64,000 bases of DNA from an uncultured Pseudoxanthomonas sp. (GTDB lineage: Bacteria; Pseudomonadota; Gammaproteobacteria; Xanthomonadales; Xanthomonadaceae): positions 12,714 through 76,713 of the forward strand of contig CAMPIO010000003.1 in NCBI GenBank assembly GCA_946886405.1, read 5' to 3'. The notes under the pieces are model-generated. The model saw nothing but the letters and a program-made list of their open reading frames with translations, was not told where the DNA came from and ran no database searches. The position numbers and the translations under genes were made by a program. Below, piece by piece: positions 49,710-58,285 of this stretch. Position 1 is the stretch's first letter; the number at the start of each line of letters is the position of its first letter.

Positions 49710-49735
49710 AGGTTTGTCTGGCAATGCGTGCGACG

Positions 49736-50101
49736 TCAGCCGCAGTTGACCGACGTCGCCGCGCCCTTGTCGTCGAGGATGATGTTCAGGCGGTTCGGGT
49801 TGAAGTCCATCGTCGCGGCGTCGCCGGGCTTCAGTGCGCGCACGGATTCCGACTTGCTGTCCGTCTTCGCCTGCTCGATGTCCTTCTCGCTTGCGGCCTT
49901 GCCGATGATCCATTGCGCCTGGGTGTCGTCGCAGGTGCCGGCGAGCTCGGTCGGTGCCGGTTCCGCAGGCGGGGGCGTGGCGGCTTCGCTGGCGGCGGCC
50001 TGCGACTGTGCGGCAGCGGCGGTCTGCTCGTCGGTATCGGGTGCGGAGCACGCGGCCAGCGAGAGGGACAGCAACAGGGCGGGAATCGCCGTTCGGATCA
50101 T
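49736..50101 (-). CDS. Peptidase inhibitor I78-like lipoprotein
   Basis: The 121-residue product has a lipoprotein signal (LSLAAC, Cys about 18), an Ala/Pro/Glu-rich linker (about 20-52) and a compact C-terminal domain. That domain contains TCDDTQAQWIIGKA (about 55-70), VRALKPGDAATMDFNPNRLNIILDDKG and NCG at the end, the pattern of inhibitor family I78 (potato-inhibitor-like serine-protease inhibitors). The second protease-inhibitor lipoprotein in the window, after the I42-like one. Target unknown. It is a single gene with its own terminator. Confidence 0.82.
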   Translation of the reverse strand: MIRTAIPALLLSLSLAACSAPDTDEQTAAAAQSQAAASEAATPPPAEPAPTELAGTCDDTQAQWIIGKAASEKDIEQAKTDSKSESVRALKPGDAATMDFNPNRLNIILDDKGAATSVNCG

Positions 50102-50209
50102 GCGGAGCTCCGGAAGAAGGGTCTGAAGCAGAGATTACGCAGCGGACATTCGAGAGTCGTTAATTGAGGGCCGAACGGTGCAGCCGAGCAGACGTGGCCG
50201 CGTCGACAT

Positions 50210-50314
50210 CGTTCGTGGTGAGCGTGTCGAACCACGCTCTCCACGGCACAGCAGGACCGCCCTGATCTGCCCCACCATCGCAAGGCATGTGGTTCGACAG
50301 TCCCCCCGCGAACG
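50210..50314. repeat. Palindromic repeat of a third family (GGTTCGAC type)
   Basis: The left unit CGTTCGTGGTGAGCGTGTCG (50210-50236, ending AACCACG) and the right unit GTGGTTCGACAGTCCCCCCG (50289-50314, ending CGAACG) are imperfect reverse complements with a 52-base spacer. It fills the gap between the I78-like gene and the 50335 gene. Confidence 0.65.
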
Positions 50315-50334
50315 CACCGTAAACCCGGACCTGC

Positions 50335-52161
50335 TCAGGCCGCCACGCGCCGCCGCCGCTCCAGCCACCACAGCAGGCCGGCGGCGAACAGCCAGCCGAG
50401 GAACCAGGGCCACGCCGACCCGCGGGGGCCTTCCGTTGTCGACGAGGCCGCAGTGCCGGAACGGGATGGCGACACCAACGGCTGCGTCTGTTCGTGCACC
50501 GCCATGGCGTGCAGGTGCGGTGCGTCGTCCCGGGCGCGGACGAAGAAAGGCGCGCTCGCATCGCCCATCGCCAGCCGGTGCCAGCCGGCCATGCGCGGCC
50601 AGAAACCGCCGCAGCCGGCCAGGCCGGTGGCCGGGTCGCGCTGCAGCCGGGTGACAGTGCCATCCGGCGCGGTGACCTGCGCCCCGGCGGCGAGGCCGCA
50701 CAGCGTCACACGCTGCGCACTGCGCGCATCGTCCGGCGTTGCCAGTGTCCTCTCCGTGCCCGTCCGCGCGAGCGTACCCAGCGCCTGCGCCCACAGCACG
50801 GCATGCGCATCCGCGTGACCGGTCAGCGCCAGCGTGTAGGTGTCGGTCGGCGTCCATGCGCCGAGGCGGCCGCGCCCTTCCGCGCGCCACCACGCGACCA
50901 CCGTGCCGTCGGCCGCGCGCAGCAGCGGGATCGCATCCGGCGATGTCGTGCGCAACGCCTGCCGCGTCAATGTCGGCAGTCCCGCCGGCACTGCATCGGC
51001 GTCGACCGGCGCATCCGCCGTGCCGGCGCCGCGGCGCGCGCGCCAGGCGTCGTCATCGGGCGCAGGACGCGGCAGCTTGAACTCCGCGTCATCGCTGCCG
51101 GTCAGCGCCAGGCCGAGCATGCGCTGCACGCCCGGCGCCAGCGCGCCATCGGCACGTACCAGCACGCCCAGGCCGTCGCGGATCGCCGCCGTAAGCGCCG
51201 CGCGCTGGCCGTCGCCGAGCGCGGCGGCGCTGCGCGCATCCACCAGCACCAGGTCGAAGCGCCGCAGCGTCTCGGCCGTCATCGGCAGAGGCGCATCGCC
51301 CAGCTGCAGGCCACCGCCAAGACTGATCTGCAGGTGCAGCGGCACCCCGGCATCGGTCGCCCAGCGACGCAGGTACTTCCATTCCGCATTCGGCGCGCCG
51401 GCCAGCGCCCACACGCGCGGCGCAGCCGCCGGCTGCGTCCATACCGGCACGGTCGCGGCATCGACGATGTCCCGCTTCGCATCCAGCACCTCGATGCGGA
51501 ACGCCGCCGGGCCCGGCAGACGGCTCAGTCCGGCGAGGCGGAAGCCGCCCTGCGCATCGACCGTCGTCGCGTCGATGCGCTGGCCGGCCGGATCGCGCAG
51601 GACCACCGTCGCCTGCGGAATGCCCTGCACGCGGCCGCTGGCGATGACGCTGGCGCCCGTCGCCACGGGTGCGACCGGGGAGAGTTGCACGATGCCGCGC
51701 GGCAGCGGCGCGGCGGAGAACGCGAGCGCGCGATCATCGACGGCATCGCGATCGCGTGCTTCCAAGCCGGCACCGACGATGTGCAGCGCACGCACGTCCG
51801 GATGACGGCGCAGCGCGGTGCCGAGGTCGGGAACGCGTTCGGCGTCGAGACCGGCCGGCGCTTCCGGCAACGCGATGCGCGGCTGGCCGTCCAGCGATGC
51901 GGGCAGGGCGACGCGATCCGCCTGCGCGGTCATCACCACCAGCGTGCCGGCGGTCGTGTGCTGCCGTGGTGGCAGCAGGGTGCAATAGAGCAGCAGCGCG
52001 ACCACCGGCTGCAGCAGGCACAGCAAGGCGAACCGTGCGGGCGATCCCCGCCGATCATGCGGCGCGCCACGACGCCACAGCGCCAGGCGCAGCCATGCCA
52101 TCGCCACGGCGAGCGCGAGCAGCACGGCGAGCAGCAGTGGAAGGGAGGCGGCCAGAGTCAT
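50335..52161 (-). CDS. Membrane-anchored protein at the end of the MoxR operon
   Basis: The 608-residue product has an N-terminal transmembrane segment (about 5-30), a second one (about 42-62), a long periplasmic part and a C-terminal transmembrane helix (WPWFLGWLFAAGLLWWLE) with an RRRR tail. The periplasmic part contains a carboxypeptidase-regulatory-like beta domain (ASGRVQGIPQATVVLRDPAG, about 170-190) and a GATase1-like stretch (FDLVLVDARSAAAL). It is last of five genes overlapping by 4 bases or nearly touching (moxR, DUF58, BatA-like, DUF4175, this one). A partner of the MoxR ATPase is inferred from context only. Confidence 0.8.
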   Translation of the reverse strand: MTLAASLPLLLAVLLALAVAMAWLRLALWRRGAPHDRRGSPARFALLCLLQPVVALLLYCTLLPPRQHTTAGTLVVMTAQADRVALPASLDGQPRIALPEAPAGLDAERVPDLGTALRRHPDVRALHIVGAGLEARDRDAVDDRALAFSAAPLPRGIVQLSPVAPVATGASVIASGRVQGIPQATVVLRDPAGQRIDATTVDAQGGFRLAGLSRLPGPAAFRIEVLDAKRDIVDAATVPVWTQPAAAPRVWALAGAPNAEWKYLRRWATDAGVPLHLQISLGGGLQLGDAPLPMTAETLRRFDLVLVDARSAAALGDGQRAALTAAIRDGLGVLVRADGALAPGVQRMLGLALTGSDDAEFKLPRPAPDDDAWRARRGAGTADAPVDADAVPAGLPTLTRQALRTTSPDAIPLLRAADGTVVAWWRAEGRGRLGAWTPTDTYTLALTGHADAHAVLWAQALGTLARTGTERTLATPDDARSAQRVTLCGLAAGAQVTAPDGTVTRLQRDPATGLAGCGGFWPRMAGWHRLAMGDASAPFFVRARDDAPHLHAMAVHEQTQPLVSPSRSGTAASSTTEGPRGSAWPWFLGWLFAAGLLWWLERRRRVAA

Positions 52162-54332
52162 CGCGCCGGCTCCTGCCGCAGGGCATCCAGGTAACGGCGA
52201 CCGGCCTCGTCCACCGCGCCGCGTCGCGGCACCTGCGCGGGGGGCTGCGACGAGGCCGACCACAGCAGCGCACGCAGGCGCTGTCGGCACGGCGCGCACG
52301 CGGGATCGCCGCGCACCTCGTCGATGGCGGCGAACAGGTCGAGTGCATCGGGCACGCGCGCTTCGTTGACACGCAGCCATGCCTGCAGCGCGTCGAGGTC
52401 GGCCACGTCGGCCGGCACCTCGTCGTTCGCCAGCGACGTCCACACGCTGGCCGGCGCCGGGGCATCGTCGTTGTGCGGACGTGCGAGCGCGCCGAGCGCA
52501 CGCGCCGCGATGCCGGTGCGGTCGCCACCCAGCCGGCGCGTCTCGTCGATCGGCGGCAGTTCCGGCCCCACCCGCGCCAGGTAGATGCGCGTGGCCTGCT
52601 GCACCTGCTTGATGTATTCCAGCGCCTTGTACGCGAACGGCAGCGCCTGGTCCGGATGGCCCTGGCGCAGGTGCAGCTCCGACTGCCACATCTGGTCCAG
52701 CGCCTTCTTCAGCGTGGCGCGGGTCTCCGGGTCGAGCAGCGTGGCGGCTTCGGCATGGTCGTGCGTGTGGCCATAGGCTTCCAGTACGTCGCCTTCGCGG
52801 CCGAAGGCGGCGACGGTGGCCGACGTCGCCTGTCCGTGGCCATGGCCGTCGTCGACCTGCGCGGTTTCGCCGGCATGGTCATGGCCGTCGCCTTCCGCAT
52901 GATCGTCGTCGGCATCGTTGGTGGGCGGAGGCTGCGGTTCGCCTTCGGCTTCCTCGCCAAGGAACTGACCGTAGCGCAGGCGCAGGATGCGCTGGTCCAC
53001 GCCGATCGCGTCGGAGCGCGTCACGAACGTATCCGCCGCCAGGCTGCGCTTCTGCTTCTGCAGCGCTTCCGCGTCGATGATGATCTGGCGCTGGCTGCGG
53101 AAGTACGCCGGCATCACTTTCTTCACCAGCCCTTCCAGCCCGGTGCTTTCCTGGCCCAGGTCCGCGGGCCAGCGCAGGATCAGGCCGGGACTCTGCGCGC
53201 GCTGCGGTGAAGGCGAACGCGTGTCCTGCACGGTGAGCTGCGCGATCAGGTCATCGCCCACCGCCATGCCCAACGCCTTCAGGTCCAGCGAAGCGGTGAA
53301 GCGGCGCGCCGTCGCCGGACCCGCGCCGTGCAGCGTCATCACCTGTTCCTTGAACGCGATGTTCTCGCCGCTGCCCTGCGCCAGCGTCAGCTTCAGCGTG
53401 GCCGTTGGCGCGACGCCGTAATCGTCGCGCGCCTCGAAAGAAAGCGGCCATCGGGTTTGCCCGACCGTCACCAGGCTGAGCCCGCGGTCCGGCGCCAGTA
53501 CCTTCACTTCCGGCGCGCGGTCGGGGATCGCGTCCAGCCGGCGCAGTTTGGTCGGCGGCTGGCCCTCGGTGCCGGCGGCAACCACGCGATACAGCGTCGA
53601 CTTCGCCAGTACGTGCGTCGCGCGCCACGTGTCGGCATCGCGGACCATCGCGATCCGCTGGCCGTCATGGAACACCAGCGCCGCGGCCGACGGTTGTGGC
53701 TCGAAGCGCAGTGTCCACGTCAGCCGGGAGCCGACGGGCGCTTTCGCGTCGAGCGTCGCTTCGGTATGCGCCGCCACGCCGGTGTAGGCGGGAGGCGCGA
53801 CCTGCAGGCGTTGCGCGACGAGGTGCGGAATGCCCGGTACGGAGGGCGCGACTTCGTCCGAGGGGGCGAGCGTGTTCGCGTCGCCGCCACGTGGCGGCCA
53901 CAGCAATGCGAGCACGATCGCGACCACCGCCGCGAGCCACAACGCGACGATGCGTGGCCATGGCCACGGCGCACGCAGGTCCGGTGCGGGTTGCGTGCGC
54001 AGGCGCTCCCGCACGCGGGCCTGTTGCAATTGCTGCAACGGGGTCAGCGTGGCAGGCGGTGCCAGCAGCAGGTCGGTGCTGTCGTCGAGATCGGTGCGGC
54101 GGGTATCCAGTTGCCGTATCAGCCAGGCGGTGTCGAATGTGCGCGTGCGCCGCCAGGCGAGGAACGCGAGCAGTGCAATGCCGAGGAGAGCGACGGTGAT
54201 CGCGATGCGGGGCGATGTCACGCGCCACAGCACGCCGCCGATGGCGACCGGGATCGCGGCACCCAACAGCAGCTGGCCGAGCAGCGCATGCCGGCGCACC
54301 TGGGCGAGACGATCGGTTGCCGACAGCGTCAT
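52158..54332 (-). CDS. DUF4175-family membrane protein with a His/Asp-rich insert
   Basis: The 724-residue product has a tandem of N-terminal hydrophobic segments (about 20-60), a third at about 135-155, and a long extracytoplasmic body. At about 456-530 there is an acidic, His-rich insert (DDDHAEGDGHDHAG, DDGHGHGQ, GHTHDHAE) that could bind metal ions. The C-terminal part is helical with a CAPC pair (ACAPCRQRL). DUF4175 proteins occur with MoxR/DUF58 genes. Start ATG 54332 overlaps the BatA-like gene by 4 bases, and its stop overlaps the last gene by 4. Function unknown. Confidence 0.82.
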   Translation of the reverse strand: MTLSATDRLAQVRRHALLGQLLLGAAIPVAIGGVLWRVTSPRIAITVALLGIALLAFLAWRRTRTFDTAWLIRQLDTRRTDLDDSTDLLLAPPATLTPLQQLQQARVRERLRTQPAPDLRAPWPWPRIVALWLAAVVAIVLALLWPPRGGDANTLAPSDEVAPSVPGIPHLVAQRLQVAPPAYTGVAAHTEATLDAKAPVGSRLTWTLRFEPQPSAAALVFHDGQRIAMVRDADTWRATHVLAKSTLYRVVAAGTEGQPPTKLRRLDAIPDRAPEVKVLAPDRGLSLVTVGQTRWPLSFEARDDYGVAPTATLKLTLAQGSGENIAFKEQVMTLHGAGPATARRFTASLDLKALGMAVGDDLIAQLTVQDTRSPSPQRAQSPGLILRWPADLGQESTGLEGLVKKVMPAYFRSQRQIIIDAEALQKQKRSLAADTFVTRSDAIGVDQRILRLRYGQFLGEEAEGEPQPPPTNDADDDHAEGDGHDHAGETAQVDDGHGHGQATSATVAAFGREGDVLEAYGHTHDHAEAATLLDPETRATLKKALDQMWQSELHLRQGHPDQALPFAYKALEYIKQVQQATRIYLARVGPELPPIDETRRLGGDRTGIAARALGALARPHNDDAPAPASVWTSLANDEVPADVADLDALQAWLRVNEARVPDALDLFAAIDEVRGDPACAPCRQRLRALLWSASSQPPAQVPRRGAVDEAGRRYLDALRQEPAR

Positions 54333-55492
54333 GGCGCCACGCCCCGTGTGCGACGTGTCGCCATCCAGCGTTCCACCAGCACCAGCAGCGCGATCAACAG
54401 CGCGAGCCACGGTTGCAGGTCGCGTGGCGCAACCGGATAGGTCGCGCCGCCGTTGACCGGCGCGTAATCGGCCGCCAGCACGCGACCGGGTGCCGCAACG
54501 GGGGCATCGAACAACGCGCGCAGCGATTGCGGGAAGTCGGGGTCGACCAAGGCCGGCATCGCGTCAGGCCGCAGCGGCCGGGTGAAGCGCAGTACCCGTC
54601 CCTTGCCGCGCGATGCGGCTTCGACCAGCGCGCCGCCATCGGCATCGCGCCACGGTGTCGCGTCCGCAGCGAATCCGTCGAGCGTGCTGCCGTTCGCCAG
54701 CAGCGCGGTGCCGCCGGAGTCGATCCACTGCATGACCGGGGCAGGCACCGGGCCCGGGACCAGCCACACCAGCGGATGCGTGAGCGCCGGCAGTGCTTCA
54801 TCCTGCGTGCCGACCTGCAACGGCGATGGCGCGTCGGCGTTCGGCTGCCAGGCACGCGCGGCGGCACTCAGGTAACGCAATCCCGTGTCGTTGCCCGCCG
54901 CGTGACGCACGACCAGCGACGGCGGCGGTAGCGCGGAGGCCGCTGCTGCCGGCATCGCGCCCTCGACAACGGTCCACGTTACCGCGCGCGACAGCATCGG
55001 ACGCTCGGCATCTGCGCCCTGCAGCGTCGCCGGCACCACCACGGTCAGTGGCGCACCTGCCGGCAGTTCGGCATCCAGCTGGCGCAGCAGGCTGCCGACG
55101 GCGGGTGTTCCTGCGGGCACGGCGTCGTCAAATGAAGGGAAGCCAGCCGCCAACCAGTGCAGTCGCGCGTCCGTGTCACTCGCCTGCTTGCGTACGGTCG
55201 CGGCATCGACGCCGGGAAGTGCGACGATCCACGGACGCGTGTCGTCCATGCCCGACAGCACCGGCCGCGCCAGCCATAGCGCGAGCAGGGCGAGCAGCAC
55301 CAGACGGACCAGCAGCAGTGGCCATTCATCGAAGCGGATACGATGACGCGGCTTGGGCTTCTGCCGCAGCCAGCGCAGCGCGGCGAAGTCGGTCGGCGTC
55401 TGCTCGTGCCGGCGCGCCAAGTGCAGCAGCAACGGCAGCAGCAACGCCGCGAGCGCGGCCAGTCCTACGGGCAGCAACAGCGCCAGGTTCAT
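54329..55492 (-). CDS. BatA-domain membrane protein
   Basis: The 387-residue product has the N-terminal BatA signature: two hydrophobic helices around HLARRHEQTPTDFAALRWLRQ (about 24-45) and RFDEWPLLLVRLVLLALLALWLARP (about 53-77). A periplasmic domain of about 270 residues and a C-terminal transmembrane helix follow. BatA/Aer-type proteins accompany MoxR ATPases and DUF58 proteins in envelope-stress operons. No intact MIDAS motif (DxSxS) of a full vWA domain is visible here. It overlaps the DUF58 gene by 4 bases (ATGA) and the DUF4175 gene by 4. Confidence 0.85.
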   Translation of the reverse strand: MNLALLLPVGLAALAALLLPLLLHLARRHEQTPTDFAALRWLRQKPKPRHRIRFDEWPLLLVRLVLLALLALWLARPVLSGMDDTRPWIVALPGVDAATVRKQASDTDARLHWLAAGFPSFDDAVPAGTPAVGSLLRQLDAELPAGAPLTVVVPATLQGADAERPMLSRAVTWTVVEGAMPAAAASALPPPSLVVRHAAGNDTGLRYLSAAARAWQPNADAPSPLQVGTQDEALPALTHPLVWLVPGPVPAPVMQWIDSGGTALLANGSTLDGFAADATPWRDADGGALVEAASRGKGRVLRFTRPLRPDAMPALVDPDFPQSLRALFDAPVAAPGRVLAADYAPVNGGATYPVAPRDLQPWLALLIALLVLVERWMATRRTRGVAP

Positions 55493-56379
55493 GCGTACTC
55501 CGCCGCGTCGCGCGCGCCGAACAGGCGTCGCAGCGGCAGGTCCAGTGGCTGGTCGGTGTAATAGCGCGCATGGCGGATGCCGCTGGCATCCAGCCGCACA
55601 TCGAGCAGGCGCTGCGCTTCGGCGAAGCGCTGCAGGTAGTCGTTGCGCAAGGCAATGGCATTGCCCAGCAGCTCCTCTCCGGTTTCCGGATCGCGGAAGC
55701 GGTGACCACCGGTGAACGGGAAGTCGCGCTCTTCGGCGGTCAGCAACTGGATCGCCAGCACCTCACGGCGCGCGGCGGCAAGTCGTTCGATCAGCGCGAT
55801 CATCGCGTCGTCGAACCCATCGCTCAGCGTCATCACCAGGTCGCCGGCACCGATGCGTTCCCATACCGGCGACAGTTTCCCGGCGGCGGGGAACGTACCG
55901 CCGGCCGTCAATCCATGCAGGGCCAGCAGCAACTGGTCGCGCTGGCGCGCGCCGTTGCCCGGCGACACCAGGCGCACGCCCTCGCCGTGCAGTACCAGCA
56001 AGCTGAAGCGGTCGCCCTGGCGCAGCGCCAGCTCGGCGATGCAGGCGGCCAGCCGGCGCGCGGCATCGAAGCGCGTGCCGCGCACGCCATCGCGCTGCGT
56101 CATCGAGGCGGTCGCATCCAGCACGATCCACACCGTCAGCGGACTCTCGCGCTCGGCTTCGCGCACGAAGAAGCGATCCGAGCGCGCGTACAGTTTCCAG
56201 TCGATCTGGCGCATTTCGTCGCCGGGTTCGTAGGCGCGGTACTGCGCGAACTCCAGCCCGGCGCCGCGGCTGCGGCTGTGGTGCACGCCGATCCCCTGCG
56301 CGCCGATGGCGCGGCGCGCGGTCAGCCGCAGGTCCTTCAACCGGCTACGGACGTCGGCGGGGATCAGGTCGTGTGCCAC
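55489..56379 (-). CDS. DUF58-domain protein (vWA-like partner of MoxR)
   Basis: The 296-residue protein contains the DUF58 core: GAGLEFAQYRAYEPGDEMRQIDWKLYARSD (about 55-84), then the vWA-like strand VWIVLDATASMTQ (about 100-112, a DxxxS metal-site remnant) and DLVMTLSDGFDD. DUF58 proteins are proposed adaptors or substrates of MoxR-type chaperones. The frame begins at a GTG (56377-56379), 8 bases after the moxR stop; no strong ribosome-binding site is visible, which fits translational coupling. Confidence 0.9.
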   Translation of the reverse strand: MAHDLIPADVRSRLKDLRLTARRAIGAQGIGVHHSRSRGAGLEFAQYRAYEPGDEMRQIDWKLYARSDRFFVREAERESPLTVWIVLDATASMTQRDGVRGTRFDAARRLAACIAELALRQGDRFSLLVLHGEGVRLVSPGNGARQRDQLLLALHGLTAGGTFPAAGKLSPVWERIGAGDLVMTLSDGFDDAMIALIERLAAARREVLAIQLLTAEERDFPFTGGHRFRDPETGEELLGNAIALRNDYLQRFAEAQRLLDVRLDASGIRHARYYTDQPLDLPLRRLFGARDAAEYA

Positions 56380-56387
56380 AGCGTCGT

Positions 56388-57380
56388 TCAGGCGTTGAGG
56401 GGCACGCCACGCAGCAGCGCGGCGATCACATCGTCAGCGCTGACCTGCTCGGCTTCGGCGGCGAAGGACAGCAGCAGGCGGTGGCGCATCACCGGCTTCG
56501 CCAGCGCGACGATGTCCTCGCGCGTCGCCGCGAGCCGACCGTGCAGCAGCGCCCGCGCCTTCGCGGCGAGCACCAGCGATTGGCCCGCGCGCGGACCGGC
56601 ACCCCAACGGACGTACTTGCGGATCTCCTCAGGCACGCCGTCGCCGGGCCGGCTGGCGCGCACCAGTTTCGTGATCCAGCGCAGCAGGTCGTCGCTGACA
56701 TGCACGTCGCGCACATGCTTCTGCAGCGCCAGCACGGCTTCGCCCTCCATCACGCGGGGCACGTCGCCACCCGCGCGGCCTGTAGTCTGCGCCAGGATGT
56801 CGTGTTCCTCCTGCTCGGTCGGATAGTCCACGCGGATATGCAGCAGGAAACGGTCCAGCTGTGCTTCCGGCAGCGGATACGTGCCCGCCTGCTCCAGCGG
56901 ATTCTGCGTGGCCAGCACGAAGAACGGCGAAGGAAGTTCATGGGTGGTGCCGGCGTAGCTGACGGTGCGTTCCTGCATCGCTTCCAACAGCGCGGCCTGC
57001 GTCTTCGGCGGCGTACGGTTGAGTTCGTCGGCGAGCAGCAGGTTCGTGAAGATCGGGCCGGGCTGGAAACGGAAATGACGATGGCCCGTGCCATGGTCTT
57101 CCTCCAGCAGTTCGGTACCGAGGATGTCGCTGGGCATCAGGTCCGGCGTGAACTGCACGCGGCGGAACTGCAGGTGCAGCGCCTGGCCCAGCGAACGCAC
57201 CAGCAGTGTCTTGCCAAGGCCGGGCACACCCTCCAACAAGCAGTGGCCGCCGGCCAGCAGGCCGATCAGCAACTGCTCCACCACCTCCTGCTGACCGACG
57301 ATGGCCTGGCCGATGGCGGCGCGGAGTTCGCCCAGTTTCGCGAGCTGCTGCTGGAGGTCGGATTCGGTGAGGGCGTTCAT
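56388..57380 (-). CDS. MoxR-family AAA+ ATPase
   Basis: The 330-residue AAA+ protein has Walker A GVPGLGKTLLVRSL (about 55-68), Walker B LLADELNRTPPKTQAALLEAMQE (about 112-134), sensor 1 VLATQNPLEQ (about 153) and the C-terminal lid. MoxR ATPases act as chaperones that load metal cofactors or remodel vWA-domain proteins. It is the first gene of a five-gene operon. The ATG is followed upstream by a GTAG repeat at 57399-57468 that separates it from the DUF4159-like gene; the same-strand spacing of 100 bases could still allow read-through. Confidence 0.95.
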   Translation of the reverse strand: MNALTESDLQQQLAKLGELRAAIGQAIVGQQEVVEQLLIGLLAGGHCLLEGVPGLGKTLLVRSLGQALHLQFRRVQFTPDLMPSDILGTELLEEDHGTGHRHFRFQPGPIFTNLLLADELNRTPPKTQAALLEAMQERTVSYAGTTHELPSPFFVLATQNPLEQAGTYPLPEAQLDRFLLHIRVDYPTEQEEHDILAQTTGRAGGDVPRVMEGEAVLALQKHVRDVHVSDDLLRWITKLVRASRPGDGVPEEIRKYVRWGAGPRAGQSLVLAAKARALLHGRLAATREDIVALAKPVMRHRLLLSFAAEAEQVSADDVIAALLRGVPLNA

Positions 57381-57398
57381 GTGGGTTCCATGGAGGTC

Positions 57399-57468
57399 GT
57401 AGAGTGGAGCTTGCTCCGCTGCTGTTCTGTTCGCATCGCGAGGATCAGCGGAGCAAGCTCCGCTCTAC
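57399..57468. repeat. GTAG-type palindromic repeat, GTAGAGC subfamily, copy 2
   Basis: The left arm is at 57399-57424 and the right arm, reading CAGCGGAGCAAGCTCCGCTC and ending TAC, at 57446-57468, with a 21-base loop. It lies between moxR and the DUF4159-like gene. Confidence 0.78.
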
Positions 57469-57480
57469 AGGCAGAGGGCA

Positions 57481-58185
57481 TCATGTCGTCAGCGCGTAGA
57501 TCACGAGGTTGACGCCGAACTTCGTGTTGTCTTCGGCGAGGAAGCGTTTGTTGCGCCAGTCGTAGTCCCACTCGCAGCCGTAGTCCTTGTTGCTGTAGAG
57601 CACGCCGAGGCGGCCGTTGATCTCGATGCCCTGCAGGTACTCGTGCACCAGGTCGTCGCCCCAGCCGTTGAGTTCGAAGCTGGTGGCGGGCGGGCCGTCG
57701 AATCTGAAGAAGGAGGAATAGATCGCATGCGTGTTCGGCAGCTTCTTCATCGCCTTCGCGCCGAAGATCGCCGCCATCTGTGCCTCGAACGACTTGGCGA
57801 ACAAGCCGTCGATGTCGTGGTTGCAGTCGTCGACGAACACGAAGCCGCCGTTGCGCACGTACCGTTCGAAGTTGCGCTTCTCGGCCGGGTTGAAGTCCAC
57901 CAGCTTGTGCCCGGCCAGGTAGCAGAACGGCGCCGCCAGCATGCGCGGGTCCGACAGCGCCAGCACGTGTTCCTTCGGATCCACGCGCAGGCTGGTGTAG
58001 TCGATCAACGAGGTGATCAGGTTGGACGGCATGCGCGCATCTACGTCCCAGTCGCCGGAGTCGTACTTCAGGCGGGTGAAATGGAAATCGTAGGTGCCTG
58101 CCGCGCGCGCGGTTCGCGATGCGCCGCCCAGCAGCGCACCGGCCAGGCCGCCCGCCATGAGCCGCAGGAATTCGCTGCGGTTCAT
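57481..58185 (-). CDS. Exported DUF4159-type protein
   Basis: The 234-residue product starts with a signal peptide of Tat-like character (NRSEFLRLMAGGLAGALLGG, cleaved near ARA/A about 28) but with only one Arg of the twin pair, so Sec export is equally possible. The mature part matches DUF4159: FDWHFTR-like YDFHFTRLKYDSGDW, GGFVFVDDCNHDIDGLFAKSFE (about 112-133) and the Tyr/Trp-rich end (CEWDYDWRNKRFL). The domain has a GATase1-like fold. In other bacteria DUF4159 is found with MoxR/BatA genes, supporting a shared envelope process. No enzymatic activity is established here. Confidence 0.82.
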   Translation of the reverse strand: MNRSEFLRLMAGGLAGALLGGASRTARAAGTYDFHFTRLKYDSGDWDVDARMPSNLITSLIDYTSLRVDPKEHVLALSDPRMLAAPFCYLAGHKLVDFNPAEKRNFERYVRNGGFVFVDDCNHDIDGLFAKSFEAQMAAIFGAKAMKKLPNTHAIYSSFFRFDGPPATSFELNGWGDDLVHEYLQGIEINGRLGVLYSNKDYGCEWDYDWRNKRFLAEDNTKFGVNLVIYALTT

Positions 58186-58189
58186 AGCG

Positions 58190-58276
58190 CAGGAGCGAGT
58201 GGAGAGGAGTGAGAAGTGAGCGATGCGCGCACGCTGCCTGTCTTGCCTCTACTCACTCCTCACTCCTCTCACTCAC
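58190..58276. repeat. Imperfect GAGTGAG/CTCACTC palindrome between DUF4159-like and tldE-like genes
   Basis: GAGTGGAGAGGAGTGAGAAG (58197-58217 region) is answered by ACTCACTCCTCACTCCTCTC (about 58252-58275) across about 35 bases. It is not one of the GTAG families. It may be a terminator or a processing hairpin; no T tract is evident. Confidence 0.45.
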
Positions 58277-58285
58277 TTTTCGCCC

